NCBI RefSeq assembly: GCF_009746715.1
Contig: NZ_VRKW01000001.1
Location: forward strand, 62,001-126,000
Length of the DNA: 64,000 nucleotides
Direction of reading: 5' to 3'
Origin: Ketobacter sp. MCCC 1A13808
GTDB lineage: Bacteria > Pseudomonadota > Gammaproteobacteria > Pseudomonadales > Ketobacteraceae
Shown in pieces: positions 40,118 to 50,446 of the stretch. Each line of letters begins with the position of its first letter. Positions within the stretch are counted from its first letter, which is position 1. The notes beneath the pieces were generated by a model. It saw only the letters and a list, made by a program, of their open reading frames with translations, had not been told where the DNA came from and searched no databases. A program made the translations under genes and the position numbers.

Positions 40118-42283
40118 ATGACAGAGCGCACCCAAATCGGTGGTTTAGATATCGCTACCGTTCTTTATGATCTAGTAGCCAACCAAATTGCACCCGGTAC
40201 CGGTGTCGAACCAGCTCAATTCTGGGCGGAACTGGAAAGCATCCTGGCTGATCTTGCTCCCAAAAATAAAGCATTGCTGGCAAAGCGGGAAGATATGCAG
40301 GCCAAAATTGACCAATGGCACCAGCAAAACTCGGGCAGCGCTTTCGATGCCAACACCTACCGCGCCTTCCTGGTCGAACTGGGTTACCTGCTGCCGGAAG
40401 TCAGCGAAGTTTCTGTAAGTACAGAGAATGTAGATGCAGAAATCGCCGAGATAGCGGGCCCGCAGTTGGTCGTTCCAGTCATGAACGCGCGATACGCACT
40501 CAACGCTGCCAACGCTCGCTGGGGCAGTTTGTACGATGCGCTTTACGGCACGAATGTGATACCCGAGACCGACGGCGCCGAGAAAGGCAAAGGCTACAAC
40601 CCAGTACGTGGAAATAAGGTTATTGCCTATGCCCGCCAATTCCTCGATCAATGTGCTGCCCTGGAAAATGGAAGTCATACCGACTCAACCGCCTATTCAA
40701 TTAAAAATCAGCAGTTGGTTGTAGCACTCAAGGATGGTAGCGAAACCGGATTGGCGCAGCCTGAAAAATTCGTTGGTTTTAAAGGTTCCGAGCTTGAACC
40801 CGAATCCCTGGTTCTGCGCAACAACAAGCTGCACGTGGAAATACAGATCGACCGCAATGGCTCAATTGGCCAAAGTGACGCAGCAGGCGTTAACGACCTG
40901 TGCCTTGAATCCGCGATTACTACAATCCAGGATTGTGAAGATTCCGTGGCCGCGGTAGATGCAGAAGATAAATGCGTCGCATATAGTAATTGGTTGGGTC
41001 TGATGAAAGGCGACCTGCAGGAAACCTTCCAGAAAGGCGGTAACAATTTGACCCGGGTTATGAATCCGGACCGCACTTTTACCGCCGTAGACGGCAGCGA
41101 GCTGGTACTGCCCGGACGCTCCATGCTGCTGGTACGCAATGTCGGTCACTTGATGACGATCGATGCCGTGAAATACCAGGGCGAAGATATTCCCGAGGGT
41201 ATTCTGGATGGCATGATCACGTCGTTGATCGCGATTCACGACCTGAAAGGCACCGGCTCTTTCAAAAACTCCCGTGAGGGCAGCGTCTATATTGTTAAAC
41301 CTAAAATGCATGGGCCTGAAGAAGTGGCATTTGCCGTTGAGTTGTTCGAGCGGGTGGAAAATGCCTTGGGGCTAAAAAAGAATACCCTAAAAATCGGAAT
41401 AATGGACGAAGAGCGCCGCACCACCGTTAACCTTAAAAACTGCATTAACGTGGCAAGGGAGCGCGTGATATTCATTAATACCGGTTTCCTTGATCGTACT
41501 GGCGACGAAATTCATACCTCAATGGAAGCAGGGCCGTTCATTCGCAAAACCGCCATGAAGCAACAGCCCTGGATCAATGCTTATGAAGATTGGAACGTGG
41601 ACATCGGTCTTGAATGTGGCCTGAAAGGTCGGGCCCAAATCGGTAAAGGTATGTGGGCAATGCCGGACGAAATGGCCGCCATGATGGACGCTAAAATCGG
41701 CCACCCCAAAGCGGGCGCAAGTTGTGCCTGGGTTCCCTCCCCGACCGCAGCAACTCTTCACGTAATGCACTATCACATGGTGAATGTGGCTGAAGTTCAA
41801 ACGCAACTGGAACAGCGTCAACGCGCCAGTCTGGAGGACATACTGACAATACCCGTCATGCAAGATAGAGCCTCTCTTTCTGCCGACGACATTCAGAAAG
41901 AGCTGGACAATAACGCCCAGGGTATACTCGGCTATGTGGTGCGCTGGATAGACCAGGGCGTTGGTTGCTCTAAAGTTCCGGATATCAATGACGTGGGACT
42001 GATGGAAGACCGCGCCACCTTACGGATCTCCAGCCAACATATCGCCAACTGGTTGCGACACGGGATTTGCTCCGAAGATCAGGTGATGGAAACCATGCGC
42101 CGCATGGCCGCAGTAGTTGATCGCCAGAACGCAGGAGACGCTGAATATAATAATATGGCCCCGGACTGCAATGGAATCGCATTTCAAGCTGCATGTGAAT
42201 TGGTAATTGAAGGCTGTAAGCAGCCAAGCGGCTACACCGAGCCGGTCTTACACCGCCGCCGCCGTGAGGCAAAAGCCCAATAG
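40118..42283 (+). CDS. glcB: Malate synthase G
   Basis: Condenses glyoxylate and acetyl-CoA to malate in glyoxylate metabolism. The 721-aa length is that of the monomeric G isoform. Recognisable blocks are [15 protein letters not shown], the catalytic region [37 protein letters not shown] and [23 protein letters not shown]. The ATG at 40118 follows AGAGGTGG. It has its own apparent promoter and a long hairpin after the stop. Isocitrate lyase is not in the window. Confidence 0.96.
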   Translation: MTERTQIGGLDIATVLYDLVANQIAPGTGVEPAQFWAELESILADLAPKNKALLAKREDMQAKIDQWHQQNSGSAFDANTYRAFLVELGYLLPEVSEVSVSTENVDAEIAEIAGPQLVVPVMNARYALNAANARWGSLYDALYGTNVIPETDGAEKGKGYNPVRGNKVIAYARQFLDQCAALENGSHTDSTAYSIKNQQLVVALKDGSETGLAQPEKFVGFKGSELEPESLVLRNNKLHVEIQIDRNGSIGQSDAAGVNDLCLESAITTIQDCEDSVAAVDAEDKCVAYSNWLGLMKGDLQETFQKGGNNLTRVMNPDRTFTAVDGSELVLPGRSMLLVRNVGHLMTIDAVKYQGEDIPEGILDGMITSLIAIHDLKGTGSFKNSREGSVYIVKPKMHGPEEVAFAVELFERVENALGLKKNTLKIGIMDEERRTTVNLKNCINVARERVIFINTGFLDRTGDEIHTSMEAGPFIRKTAMKQQPWINAYEDWNVDIGLECGLKGRAQIGKGMWAMPDEMAAMMDAKIGHPKAGASCAWVPSPTAATLHVMHYHMVNVAEVQTQLEQRQRASLEDILTIPVMQDRASLSADDIQKELDNNAQGILGYVVRWIDQGVGCSKVPDINDVGLMEDRATLRISSQHIANWLRHGICSEDQVMETMRRMAAVVDRQNAGDAEYNNMAPDCNGIAFQAACELVIEGCKQPSGYTEPVLHRRRREAKAQ

Positions 42284-42287
42284 GAAA

Positions 42288-42325
42288 ACAGCAAGAAACC
42301 CGGCCTGAACCGGGTTTCTTGCTGT
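42288..42325 (+). terminator. Perfect 16-bp hairpin downstream of glcB
   Basis: ACAGCAAGAAACCCGG / CCGGGTTTCTTGCTGT with loop CCTGAA, 4 bases after the glcB stop. The stem is perfect, but AAGGG follows in place of a T run, so it is a strong hairpin and not a textbook intrinsic terminator. Confidence 0.65.
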
Positions 42326-42595
42326 AAGGGCTGCCGAAGATCCATCAAGCACGCCCTCAATATACCTCCAGAATTTGGAGACTATTTAACTTAGAACAAT
42401 AAATATTCGATTTATCTCTTGAATATCATCCACTTTTCAGGCTTTATTATTACAAGCCTGCTCCTTGCTGTTCATCATAGGGCTCTGAATCGAGTCATTC
42501 AGAAACTGAAATTAACAGATGAATTCTTATACCTGGCAGTAGAGTTTCGGCTACCGGCAAATAAATAACTAATAAAAACAACCAAGCTGGTTTCT
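42326..42595. other. Gap upstream of the STAND ATPase gene
   Basis: About 270 AT-rich bases without a reading frame. The only structure noted is an inverted repeat CTCCA-GAATT-TGGAG (42366-42380), which could be an operator. The promoter of the following gene must lie here but no clear hexamer pair was found. Confidence 0.3.
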
Positions 42596-45112
42596 ATGAA
42601 TGCGATAAAGCAATTTTCACTGCCGTCAGACTCTGTGTCGTCCGGAATTCAGCGACCGCAGCCAAACTCGGAAAGTAGCCGCCCTGCCAGGATTGCACGT
42701 CATGATTTGACTCTGCAAATCCGCTCTCAACTGGACAAGCGCATCATTTCCCTTGTTGCACCTTTAGGTTCCGGCAAAACGTCGTTGCTGACCGACGCAT
42801 TTTCGGGGTTAGGCGCTGTGTGGCTGGAATTGATGCCCAAGGACCACTACGCAAAGAATTTTTTTAATCGTCTCACTCACGCCATCCGTAAAATTGATCC
42901 CCAATTCCCCGCTTATGTAATTTGCCCGGCTAACGAATTTTTAACGGCAACTCCCCAATTTGCGGTCGGGATGTTCATAGAAGAACTAAACAGGTTAGCA
43001 GCCAAGAATCATGCACCACTGATTATTATACTGGATGAATTACATCATCTTGGAGGCGTTAACTGGGCGCCTTCAATAGTCAAGATTATTGAGGCAACTC
43101 ATAACGTTGTCTGGGTATTATCAGGGGAATACACACATACGCTGAACCTGAAACACATCAAGGCAACGGGTGATTTTTTTCAACTGACGGAAAAGCAATT
43201 GTACTTCAGCCTCGCAGAGACTGAGCGCGTTCTGCTAAAGGCGGGCCCCAGCATTCATTTCCAGACTGTATTGAACGCCCTGCATAGCCGAAATGGTAGC
43301 TGGCCCTACGGAGCCGGTCTCGCTGTTAGCTTTTTGCAACAGAACAACCTTAAAAGCCGGCTCGACATCGAAATCAACTCCGGCTCTTTCACACTTAATC
43401 TGATCGATATTCTTGTTCGGCAACAATCGGAGTCAGTAAAACAATTGATTCAGGCTAGCGTATTTCTGAACCGCTTCAACAAACAACTCTGCATGCGTGT
43501 CACGGAATCACCTGATTGTGCCCGATCCTTATCAATTCTGGAGTCCATCAACGGCATCCTGGTCAAGACCGAAAGCGACAAGCTGTGTTATCGCTATCAT
43601 CCGGTGGTCCAGGAACACCTTAAAGAGCAATTTACAAACTTGCCTCCCGGCTGCAAAGACCCGATGGTATCCAGAGCCTGCAATTGGTTAATCGAAAACG
43701 ACTTTGCTGCCGAAGCCTACCATGCAGCGGAATATCATAGCCAATCGGAATTCATCGCAGAGATAAAACAGCAATGCCTAAAAACGGCAATACGTCTGAT
43801 AGACGTTGAAATGGTATTGGAATGGATCAAAAACAAAACCCATGTTTCGCCTGCACTGGGTGATCAGGATCGCCTGGCCTGGTGCTGGGCATTAAGTCTT
43901 TCGGGACATATCAAGGCCGCACAAAACGAACTCTCCATTTTGTTGCGTTCGGTGTTGCCGGGATACGAACACGATCCGGACTCTACCATCAAGCAACTGT
44001 TCCTCAATCCCGCGAATAAATTACAATGCCATATGGCTATTATCTATGTCGCATTGCAGGCCATGCACTCACCGTTGAGTACCCGTTTGCTGGATTACCT
44101 GAATACGCTCCACAGCAATACCCTGGTTTCCCCGGGTGTCAGTGCACGCATCGAAAACATATTGGCTCACCACTATTGCGTTAGTGGTGATTTTAGTCGT
44201 GCAAAACGACACCTTAAGCTTGCTGCCGGCATTGCAAAGGTAAACGCCAATTCGCATTGTTTAATCGTTTCAATTTACATACAGGCTCGAATTGAAATGC
44301 TCAGCGGCGATCTAAATGGTGCGCTGGAAATCTGTAACCGGTTTCTTTCCAGCGCCCTGGCGGCCACGACGAAAGAGAAGCATCATCTGATTCTGGCACT
44401 GAGAGCGTATATTTTCTATTGCGGTATCAAACCACAGATCGGAATAGCCGAGGCACATGCGCTGGCTGCGTCGAATGTTGCGGGACTGAATAGTAACGGA
44501 CTGGTGCAGGTTTTCAGTCCGCTACTGCATGACCATTTACGCCATAGACGATACGACCAGGCTAAGGTGATTTTAAATTTTCTGGATAAGTCAGCTCAAC
44601 AACATCACAGCAAGTCATTACAGGTGCACGTCATACTGGAGCATTTCCGCTACGCACTAATACGATCGGACCAGCTCAGTATCAATGCATGGGTCATTCA
44701 ATATCAGCTACCGGAAAAAGTGGCTCAGAGCCTCGATTCCAAATCGGCGATGGAATGGAACATTCGTGAAAACTGGCTGGTATGCGCCATTTTCTACCAC
44801 GTCAGTCAGGGCAAATTCAGCGAAGCTAGCCGTCTCAACGCGCAGCTACTGTATTTGAATATCGAATGCGGGTATCCGGTGCGCTATCTGCCCATCGCAA
44901 TGATGCAAACCTGGTTGGATTATCAGGGTGGCAGACGAAGTAATGCCTTTTTCAAATTGAATGAGATACTGGCCCAAGCGGAAATTTCTGCTCAGGGTTA
45001 CGGTCTGTTTGATATCATCCCCGATGCGACTGAGTTTGTGTCGGACGCACTGGCCGATAACCGGATCAACTCAGAAAAGCACCGGAATCTATTACGTAAC
45101 TTAGGCTATTAA
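42596..45112 (+). CDS. MalT-like STAND ATPase lacking a DNA-binding domain
   Basis: An 838-aa protein of the MalT/LuxR-type STAND class. The NTPase is N-terminal: Walker A APLGSGKTSL (residues 55-64) and Walker B PLIIILDELHHLGG (Asp147-Glu148). A winged-helix-like part follows, and then a long helical TPR-like sensor region (about residues 350-820; SPGVSARIENILAHHYCVSGDF, QARIEMLSGDLNGALEIC). MalT relatives end with a LuxR-type HTH; this one stops at HRNLLRNLGY with no HTH, and the next 9 bases lead into the convergent LysR gene. It must signal through a partner or be a truncated regulator. Confidence 0.85.
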   Translation: MNAIKQFSLPSDSVSSGIQRPQPNSESSRPARIARHDLTLQIRSQLDKRIISLVAPLGSGKTSLLTDAFSGLGAVWLELMPKDHYAKNFFNRLTHAIRKIDPQFPAYVICPANEFLTATPQFAVGMFIEELNRLAAKNHAPLIIILDELHHLGGVNWAPSIVKIIEATHNVVWVLSGEYTHTLNLKHIKATGDFFQLTEKQLYFSLAETERVLLKAGPSIHFQTVLNALHSRNGSWPYGAGLAVSFLQQNNLKSRLDIEINSGSFTLNLIDILVRQQSESVKQLIQASVFLNRFNKQLCMRVTESPDCARSLSILESINGILVKTESDKLCYRYHPVVQEHLKEQFTNLPPGCKDPMVSRACNWLIENDFAAEAYHAAEYHSQSEFIAEIKQQCLKTAIRLIDVEMVLEWIKNKTHVSPALGDQDRLAWCWALSLSGHIKAAQNELSILLRSVLPGYEHDPDSTIKQLFLNPANKLQCHMAIIYVALQAMHSPLSTRLLDYLNTLHSNTLVSPGVSARIENILAHHYCVSGDFSRAKRHLKLAAGIAKVNANSHCLIVSIYIQARIEMLSGDLNGALEICNRFLSSALAATTKEKHHLILALRAYIFYCGIKPQIGIAEAHALAASNVAGLNSNGLVQVFSPLLHDHLRHRRYDQAKVILNFLDKSAQQHHSKSLQVHVILEHFRYALIRSDQLSINAWVIQYQLPEKVAQSLDSKSAMEWNIRENWLVCAIFYHVSQGKFSEASRLNAQLLYLNIECGYPVRYLPIAMMQTWLDYQGGRRSNAFFKLNEILAQAEISAQGYGLFDIIPDATEFVSDALADNRINSEKHRNLLRNLGY

Positions 45113-45121
45113 GCTCTCCGC

Positions 45122-46132
45122 TTAAATCAAATCCGACGGGTCAATTCCACTGGCGGCCGCTTCTGCTGCTGGCTTTTCCGGCAACACCACGTCTTCCTCC
45201 CTGCGCTCAACACTGTACATAATTAAACGACGCAGCCATTGGTGACCCGCATTGGGGTGCAGCAAAGGGCTCCAGGCCATTTTCAAATCAAACTCAGGAA
45301 TATAAAAAGGCGGATCCAACATCACCAGGTTAGGATTGGTCGCTTGCATGATGGCCACTTTGGTTGGCAATGTTGCAATAAGATCATTGTTTTGTGCTAA
45401 TAAGCCGGGCATTTGATAGTGCCGCGTAAAGATCGTGATCTTACGTTTGCTGCCTATACGCTGCAGCGCCTGATCAATCCAACCCAATCCACCGGACTTT
45501 TCCGGGTTGACTCCAAAGCCCACGCCCATACCGGTTTTACTCACCCAAATATGCTGCGCATTAAGATACGATTTTAAATTAAAATTGGTCGCCACCGGAT
45601 TTTTTTTATTGATCAGGCAGGAAAATGTGTCATTCCATACCGTGGTCTGATGAAACGATTGCGGAATTTCATCGAAACGATTAATCGCCATATCGACCCG
45701 ACCCTGTTCCATGTCCTGATAACTCACGTCGGATGGGGTAAGAAAATCCAGGATGATATTAGGTGCCTCGCTGCGGATATGCTTAATTAACGGCGGGATC
45801 AGAGTAGACTCAGCATAATCGCTTACCATGATGCGAAAGACACGCCGACTGGTGAGGGGCTTAAACTCCTGGCGCGGTTCCAGCATAAACTGCGTATCCA
45901 CCAGAATCTGGCGGACACGCGGTTGCAGATCCAGGGCTCGCTCTGTCGGTTTCATTCCCTCACTGGAACGAATCAGCAAGGGGTCATTAAACAGCACTCT
46001 CAGCCGCTTAAGGCCGTTGCTCATGGCAGGCTGGGTGATGCCCAGCTGCTCCGCTGCGCGGGTTACATTCAGCTCCCGCAGCAACACATCCAGGTAAACT
46101 AAAAGGTTAAGGTCAATCCGACCAATATTCAT
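45122..46132 (-). CDS. LysR-family transcriptional regulator
   Basis: A 336-aa LysR regulator. The N-terminal winged HTH is clear (LLVYLDVLLRELNVTRAAEQLGITQPAMSNGLKRLR, split here at residues 8-43), followed by the linker helix and a periplasmic-binding-protein-like effector domain (about 95-300). The RIDLNLLVYLDVLLRE opening is of the NodD/LeuO-like subgroup. The ATG at 46132 is preferred over a TTG at 46153. It converges on the STAND ATPase and precedes no obviously divergent target. Effector unknown. Confidence 0.9.
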   Translation of the reverse strand: MNIGRIDLNLLVYLDVLLRELNVTRAAEQLGITQPAMSNGLKRLRVLFNDPLLIRSSEGMKPTERALDLQPRVRQILVDTQFMLEPRQEFKPLTSRRVFRIMVSDYAESTLIPPLIKHIRSEAPNIILDFLTPSDVSYQDMEQGRVDMAINRFDEIPQSFHQTTVWNDTFSCLINKKNPVATNFNLKSYLNAQHIWVSKTGMGVGFGVNPEKSGGLGWIDQALQRIGSKRKITIFTRHYQMPGLLAQNNDLIATLPTKVAIMQATNPNLVMLDPPFYIPEFDLKMAWSPLLHPNAGHQWLRRLIMYSVERREEDVVLPEKPAAEAAASGIDPSDLI

Positions 46133-46181
46133 GTTAACAATGCCGCCCAACAAGCTATAAACACGGTGAATTATGGCAGAA

Positions 46182-47405
46182 TCAGCTGAAAAACCACAGT
46201 CCGAGTATCACTGCAGCAGTAAGCCCCACCGCATCGCACAACAAACCGCACCACAACGCATAACGAATACGGGTAATCCCCACCACGCCGAAATAGACAG
46301 TGAGCACATAAAACGTCGTCTCAGTAGAACCCTGCATCACCGTGGCAATCAGCGCCGGGAGGGAATCCACTCCCTGAGTGTTCATGACATCCAGCATTAA
46401 TGCACGGGCTCCACTACCGCTGAACGGTTTCATAAAGGCGACCGGCAAGGCGTCTACAATTTGCCCGTTTATACCGGCATTAGTTAGCGCCAGCCTGATC
46501 CACTCCAATCCATAGTCTAATGCACCGCTGGCGCGGAATACCCCAATCGCAACTAACATGGCGACCAGATAGGGAATCAATTGAATGGCCGTGCCGAAGC
46601 CCTCCTTCGCACCTTCGATAAACTGTTCATACACAGGAACCCCTTTTCGCATGCCCACAGCTATAAAGAGCACGATGACTGCCAGCAATAGTCCGTTTGC
46701 CAACATAGTAGATACATCGGTTAGCTGTGATGAAGATAGAAAAGACAGCCAATAAATAAAGGCGCTGATTGCAACCAATATAGTGAAAAGATAGGCCAGC
46801 ACCACAACATCAAAACGAATACGTTGCACCACCATAACCGTTAATAAACCCACCAGAGATGAAGCTGCTGTCGCCAATAAAATGGGAATAAAAACCAGAG
46901 TCGGGTCAGTGGCGCCCAGTTGTGCGCGATACATAAAAATCGTAACAGGTAATAGCGTGACAGAGGACGTGTTCAAAACCAGAAACAGGATTTGCGCGTT
47001 TGAGGCGGTATCTTTCTGCGGATTCAAGGATTGCAGTGCCTGCATGGCTTTCAAGCCTAAAGGCGTGGCGGCGTTATCCAAACCGAGCATATTGGCGGCC
47101 AGATTTAAAGTGACTGCACCCTGGGCCGGATGGCCTTTCGGTACTTCCGGCATGATGCGGGTAAAAAAGGGAGACAACAAACGGCTGACGCTATCGATCA
47201 GGCCGGCACGCTCGGCTATTCTAAAAAAACCGGACCAGAGTGCCAGCAGGCCCACCAAGCCCAAGGCTATTTCGACAGACAGTTGCGCCATATCAAAGCT
47301 GGCCTGGATGACTTCCTGGAAGGCTCCGACGTCCCCGTTTAAACAACGCAGCGCGCTGACCAGCGCACCAATCAGAAAAAAACCACCCCATATGTAATTC
47401 AGCAT
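46182..47405 (-). CDS. SpmA-SpmB fusion, nucleoside-recognition membrane protein
   Basis: A 407-aa inner-membrane protein with about eight or nine helices. The first half matches spore maturation protein A (GAVTLNLAANMLGLDNAATPLGLKAM) and the second half matches SpmB (PYLVAMLVAIGVFRASGAL, PVAFMKPFSGSGARALMLD), both of the nucleoside-recognition (Gate) family. The two are separate genes in Bacillus. Fused forms are common in Gram-negative bacteria that do not sporulate, where the role is unknown and transport is guessed. Confidence 0.88.
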   Translation of the reverse strand: MLNYIWGGFFLIGALVSALRCLNGDVGAFQEVIQASFDMAQLSVEIALGLVGLLALWSGFFRIAERAGLIDSVSRLLSPFFTRIMPEVPKGHPAQGAVTLNLAANMLGLDNAATPLGLKAMQALQSLNPQKDTASNAQILFLVLNTSSVTLLPVTIFMYRAQLGATDPTLVFIPILLATAASSLVGLLTVMVVQRIRFDVVVLAYLFTILVAISAFIYWLSFLSSSQLTDVSTMLANGLLLAVIVLFIAVGMRKGVPVYEQFIEGAKEGFGTAIQLIPYLVAMLVAIGVFRASGALDYGLEWIRLALTNAGINGQIVDALPVAFMKPFSGSGARALMLDVMNTQGVDSLPALIATVMQGSTETTFYVLTVYFGVVGITRIRYALWCGLLCDAVGLTAAVILGLWFFS

Positions 47406-47448
47406 CCGTTACCTGACAACAGCGGTTTTCTCCCGATCCCGATCCGTG

Positions 47449-48366
47449 CTAAAGATTTAGCACATCCATTTTTTGTACGGCTGCGTTGGCGGGTTTACCC
47501 TCAATAGTTTGATCATCCGCAAACTCATACACTTTGCGTTCACCGCTACGGTCGATTTGAAGTTGACTAAAATCGAACAACGCAGGGTCTGCCATTTGTG
47601 AAAGCTTAATGTTTTGCATTGCACTGAAGATATGCTCGATTCGGCCCGGTGTTTGTCTGTCCCACTGTTGCAGCATGGCTTTAATATTCTGTCGTTGCAA
47701 GTTTTCCTGTGAGCCGCAAAGATTGCAGGGAATGATAGGGAACTCCTTGAACGCGGCAAATTTCTCGATGTCTTTTTCGCGGCAATAAGCCAACGGACGG
47801 ATAACGATATTTCGGCCATCATCCGACAATAACTTCGGTGGCATCGAAGACAGCCGGGAACCATAAAACATATTCAAGAACAGGGTTTCCACCATATCAT
47901 CACGATGATGTCCCAATGCTATTTTGGTAGCGTTTATATCTTCAGCGAAAGAATATAGGGTTCCGCGACGCAAGCGCGAACACAGGCCACAGGTCGTAGC
48001 GCCTTCCGGGATTTTTTCTTTTACTACCGAATAGGTGTCGCGATTAATTACGTAATACTCGATGCCTAATGCGTCCAGATATTGAGGCAAAACATGCTCG
48101 GGAAACCCGGGCTGCTTCTGATCCATATTGACGGCGACAAGGTCAAACTGGATGGGAGCGCTCTTTTGCAGCCCCATCAGAATATGGAGCATTGTGTAAG
48201 AGTCTTTTCCACCGGACAGGCAAACCATAATCCGGTCTCCCTCTTCAATCATATTGAAGTCAGCGATCGCTTTGCCGGTTTCCCGACGCAGCCGCTTCTG
48301 CAACTTGTTAAATTGGGTGCGCTGTTTCTTCACCAATTCTGCATTGCTTACTACGTTGTCCGGCAT
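47449..48366 (-). CDS. ttcA: tRNA 2-thiocytidine biosynthesis protein TtcA
   Basis: Makes 2-thiocytidine at position 32 of some tRNAs using an iron-sulfur cluster, independently of TusA-E. The 305-aa protein has the PP-loop [15 protein letters not shown] and two CxxC pairs, [10 protein letters not shown] and [12 protein letters not shown], that bind the [4Fe-4S] cluster. [18 protein letters not shown] is the family block. It starts 44 bases upstream of the SpmA-SpmB start region on the same strand. Confidence 0.95.
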   Translation of the reverse strand: MPDNVVSNAELVKKQRTQFNKLQKRLRRETGKAIADFNMIEEGDRIMVCLSGGKDSYTMLHILMGLQKSAPIQFDLVAVNMDQKQPGFPEHVLPQYLDALGIEYYVINRDTYSVVKEKIPEGATTCGLCSRLRRGTLYSFAEDINATKIALGHHRDDMVETLFLNMFYGSRLSSMPPKLLSDDGRNIVIRPLAYCREKDIEKFAAFKEFPIIPCNLCGSQENLQRQNIKAMLQQWDRQTPGRIEHIFSAMQNIKLSQMADPALFDFSQLQIDRSGERKVYEFADDQTIEGKPANAAVQKMDVLNL

Positions 48367-48617
48367 GATGATTCTCTGTTGGGGGAATGGCGGGGGGTTT
48401 TTACCTGAAATCTGACGTAATGTAAACTTACGAACTTAGTTGTACTTTCGTTCCGCCTTAATTATATTGCTTTATCAGGGTGTTATAAAGTTTTCCGCCT
48501 GAAACATAAATCACATAATAAAAAGATACAAGAGTCATCCATTGACCCGGCACAATGCCGAATCCACAGCTTGTGATGGGTGATTCACTTATAAATAGTA
48601 CAGCTTGGGGTACTTAA

Positions 48618-50366
48618 ATGAACACGATTGATCGACGTAGATTTCTGTCATTTATCGCTGCCGGAATCGCCACTCCTTTTATTGTCACTGTTACCGCGGA
48701 TCAGGCGCAAGCCGGACTGATATCACCTGATGCTCCACTATCAAAGGACTCGGCCCGGGTCTTCAGCTTGTCTGTATCCTCCGGTGACCCTACCCCTACG
48801 GGCGTGATGCTCTGGACCCGGATCGACCCCAGCGCCTATCGCCAGGGGCAAGCTCTCATTGTCCAGGTGGCCCACGACGTGGAGTTCAGGCAGCTCGCGT
48901 TTGAAAGCCTGGTTGAGGCACCCCACATCAAGCCCAGTCGGGATTACACTGTGTCGTTGGATTTGGATGGCTATCTGGAACCGGACATCCGCTATTATTA
49001 CCGTTTTATTTACAACAACACGGTGAGCCGAACCGCGCGTTGCCGCACAGCCCCCCCATACGGAGCCGAACTGCAGCACCTAAAACTGGCGCTATTGACC
49101 TGCCAGGATTATACCAATGGTTACTATGGCGTAATGGCCCAGATCGCCGCAGATGACTCGATTGATTTCGTGCTTCACCTGGGGGATTTTATCTATGAGA
49201 CCGCAGGAGACCCTCGCTTTCAAAGCCTGCCCTTCGAAGACCGTAAAATTATTCTGCCCAGTGACGGACTGGTGGCTCTGGATCTGGACGATTATCGTCA
49301 TCTTTATCGAACTTACCGTTCTGATCCGCTACTACAGCAAGCCATGGAGCAACATACCTTCATTATTACCCGCGACGACCACGAGACTGTAAACGACGCC
49401 TATTGGGATTACGAACGCCATACCCTGGGCGCGCCGGATCACCCCTATACCCTCGACCCGGCTTTCGGAAATGACCCGGCTCTGCTCAACCAACTGATGC
49501 TGGATTCCCAACAAGCCTGGCTCGAATACATTCCGGCACGGGTGGAGGTCAATGCAGATTCCACGGATCCACACCGCTATCTAAAGTATTACCGTCGTGT
49601 GCAGCTGGGTAATCTGGTGGATCTATTTATGTTGGATGGTCGCACGTACCGAACCGGCCACCCCTGTGGCGAGGGCGATTTTTTTGAGCGCTACCTGCCT
49701 TACGGTTGTTCGAACTGGCGTAGCGATCAACAGACACTGCTCGGTGCGGATCAGCGCGACTGGCTTTTGAATGGCATCATTGGCTCCAGTGCACGCTGGA
49801 AGCTGCTCGGCAACCAAACCTACATGGGCAGCCTGGGAATTAAATTAAAAAATGGCAAATTGCCCATCAATGTCGATGCGTGGGATGGCTTCGACTATGA
49901 AAGAAATATGATAAACAACGAGGTCGCCCTGAATAAAATTGAAAATTTTGTCGTAGTAACAGGCGATCTGCACACTTATATTGCATCGCATATCAAGAAG
50001 GACTACGACAAGCGTTCCATATTTGATTTTGACAACTATTTAGGTGTGGAATTCATGACGCCCTCGGTAACGTCTGCTGGGCTCTTTGACTTGATCGGCG
50101 CAGCCACTCCCCAGGGCGAACAGCAACTTGTCGCGCAGGCTGTCACCAACACGGCTGTGCGCACGACCAACCCTCATATCCGCTATTTCAACACCACGCA
50201 AAACGGGTATTCCACAATAGAATTCAGCGATAGACATTGCGATTGGAAGGCTTACATCGTCGATAAGAATATAAACCGGGGAGATCAGGCAATTAAGCTG
50301 ACACGCCACTACCGAAAATATACAACTTTCCCCTGGCTGGTCACTCAAGCTGCACTGGTTTACTAG
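48618..50366 (+). CDS. PhoD-type alkaline phosphatase/phosphodiesterase, Tat-exported
   Basis: A 582-aa secreted phosphatase of the PhoD family. The N-terminus is a Tat signal (DRRRFLSFIAAGIATPF, cleavage near AQA at about residue 33). The fibronectin-like N domain (VFSLSVSSGDPTPTGVMLWTRIDP) is typical. Metal ligands are seen in LHLGDFIYE, RDDHETVNDAYW and VVTGDLHTYIAS. It has no neighbour on its strand. I see no Pho box in the 250 bases upstream, so phosphate control is not shown. Confidence 0.9.
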   Translation: MNTIDRRRFLSFIAAGIATPFIVTVTADQAQAGLISPDAPLSKDSARVFSLSVSSGDPTPTGVMLWTRIDPSAYRQGQALIVQVAHDVEFRQLAFESLVEAPHIKPSRDYTVSLDLDGYLEPDIRYYYRFIYNNTVSRTARCRTAPPYGAELQHLKLALLTCQDYTNGYYGVMAQIAADDSIDFVLHLGDFIYETAGDPRFQSLPFEDRKIILPSDGLVALDLDDYRHLYRTYRSDPLLQQAMEQHTFIITRDDHETVNDAYWDYERHTLGAPDHPYTLDPAFGNDPALLNQLMLDSQQAWLEYIPARVEVNADSTDPHRYLKYYRRVQLGNLVDLFMLDGRTYRTGHPCGEGDFFERYLPYGCSNWRSDQQTLLGADQRDWLLNGIIGSSARWKLLGNQTYMGSLGIKLKNGKLPINVDAWDGFDYERNMINNEVALNKIENFVVVTGDLHTYIASHIKKDYDKRSIFDFDNYLGVEFMTPSVTSAGLFDLIGAATPQGEQQLVAQAVTNTAVRTTNPHIRYFNTTQNGYSTIEFSDRHCDWKAYIVDKNINRGDQAIKLTRHYRKYTTFPWLVTQAALVY

Positions 50367-50446
50367 TTTACAAGCAGTAAACCGCATCGACGGGGTCAGG
50401 GTCGGTTCCGGACCACTCTTACAGACCCCGTTTCGCTCCCTCTGTA

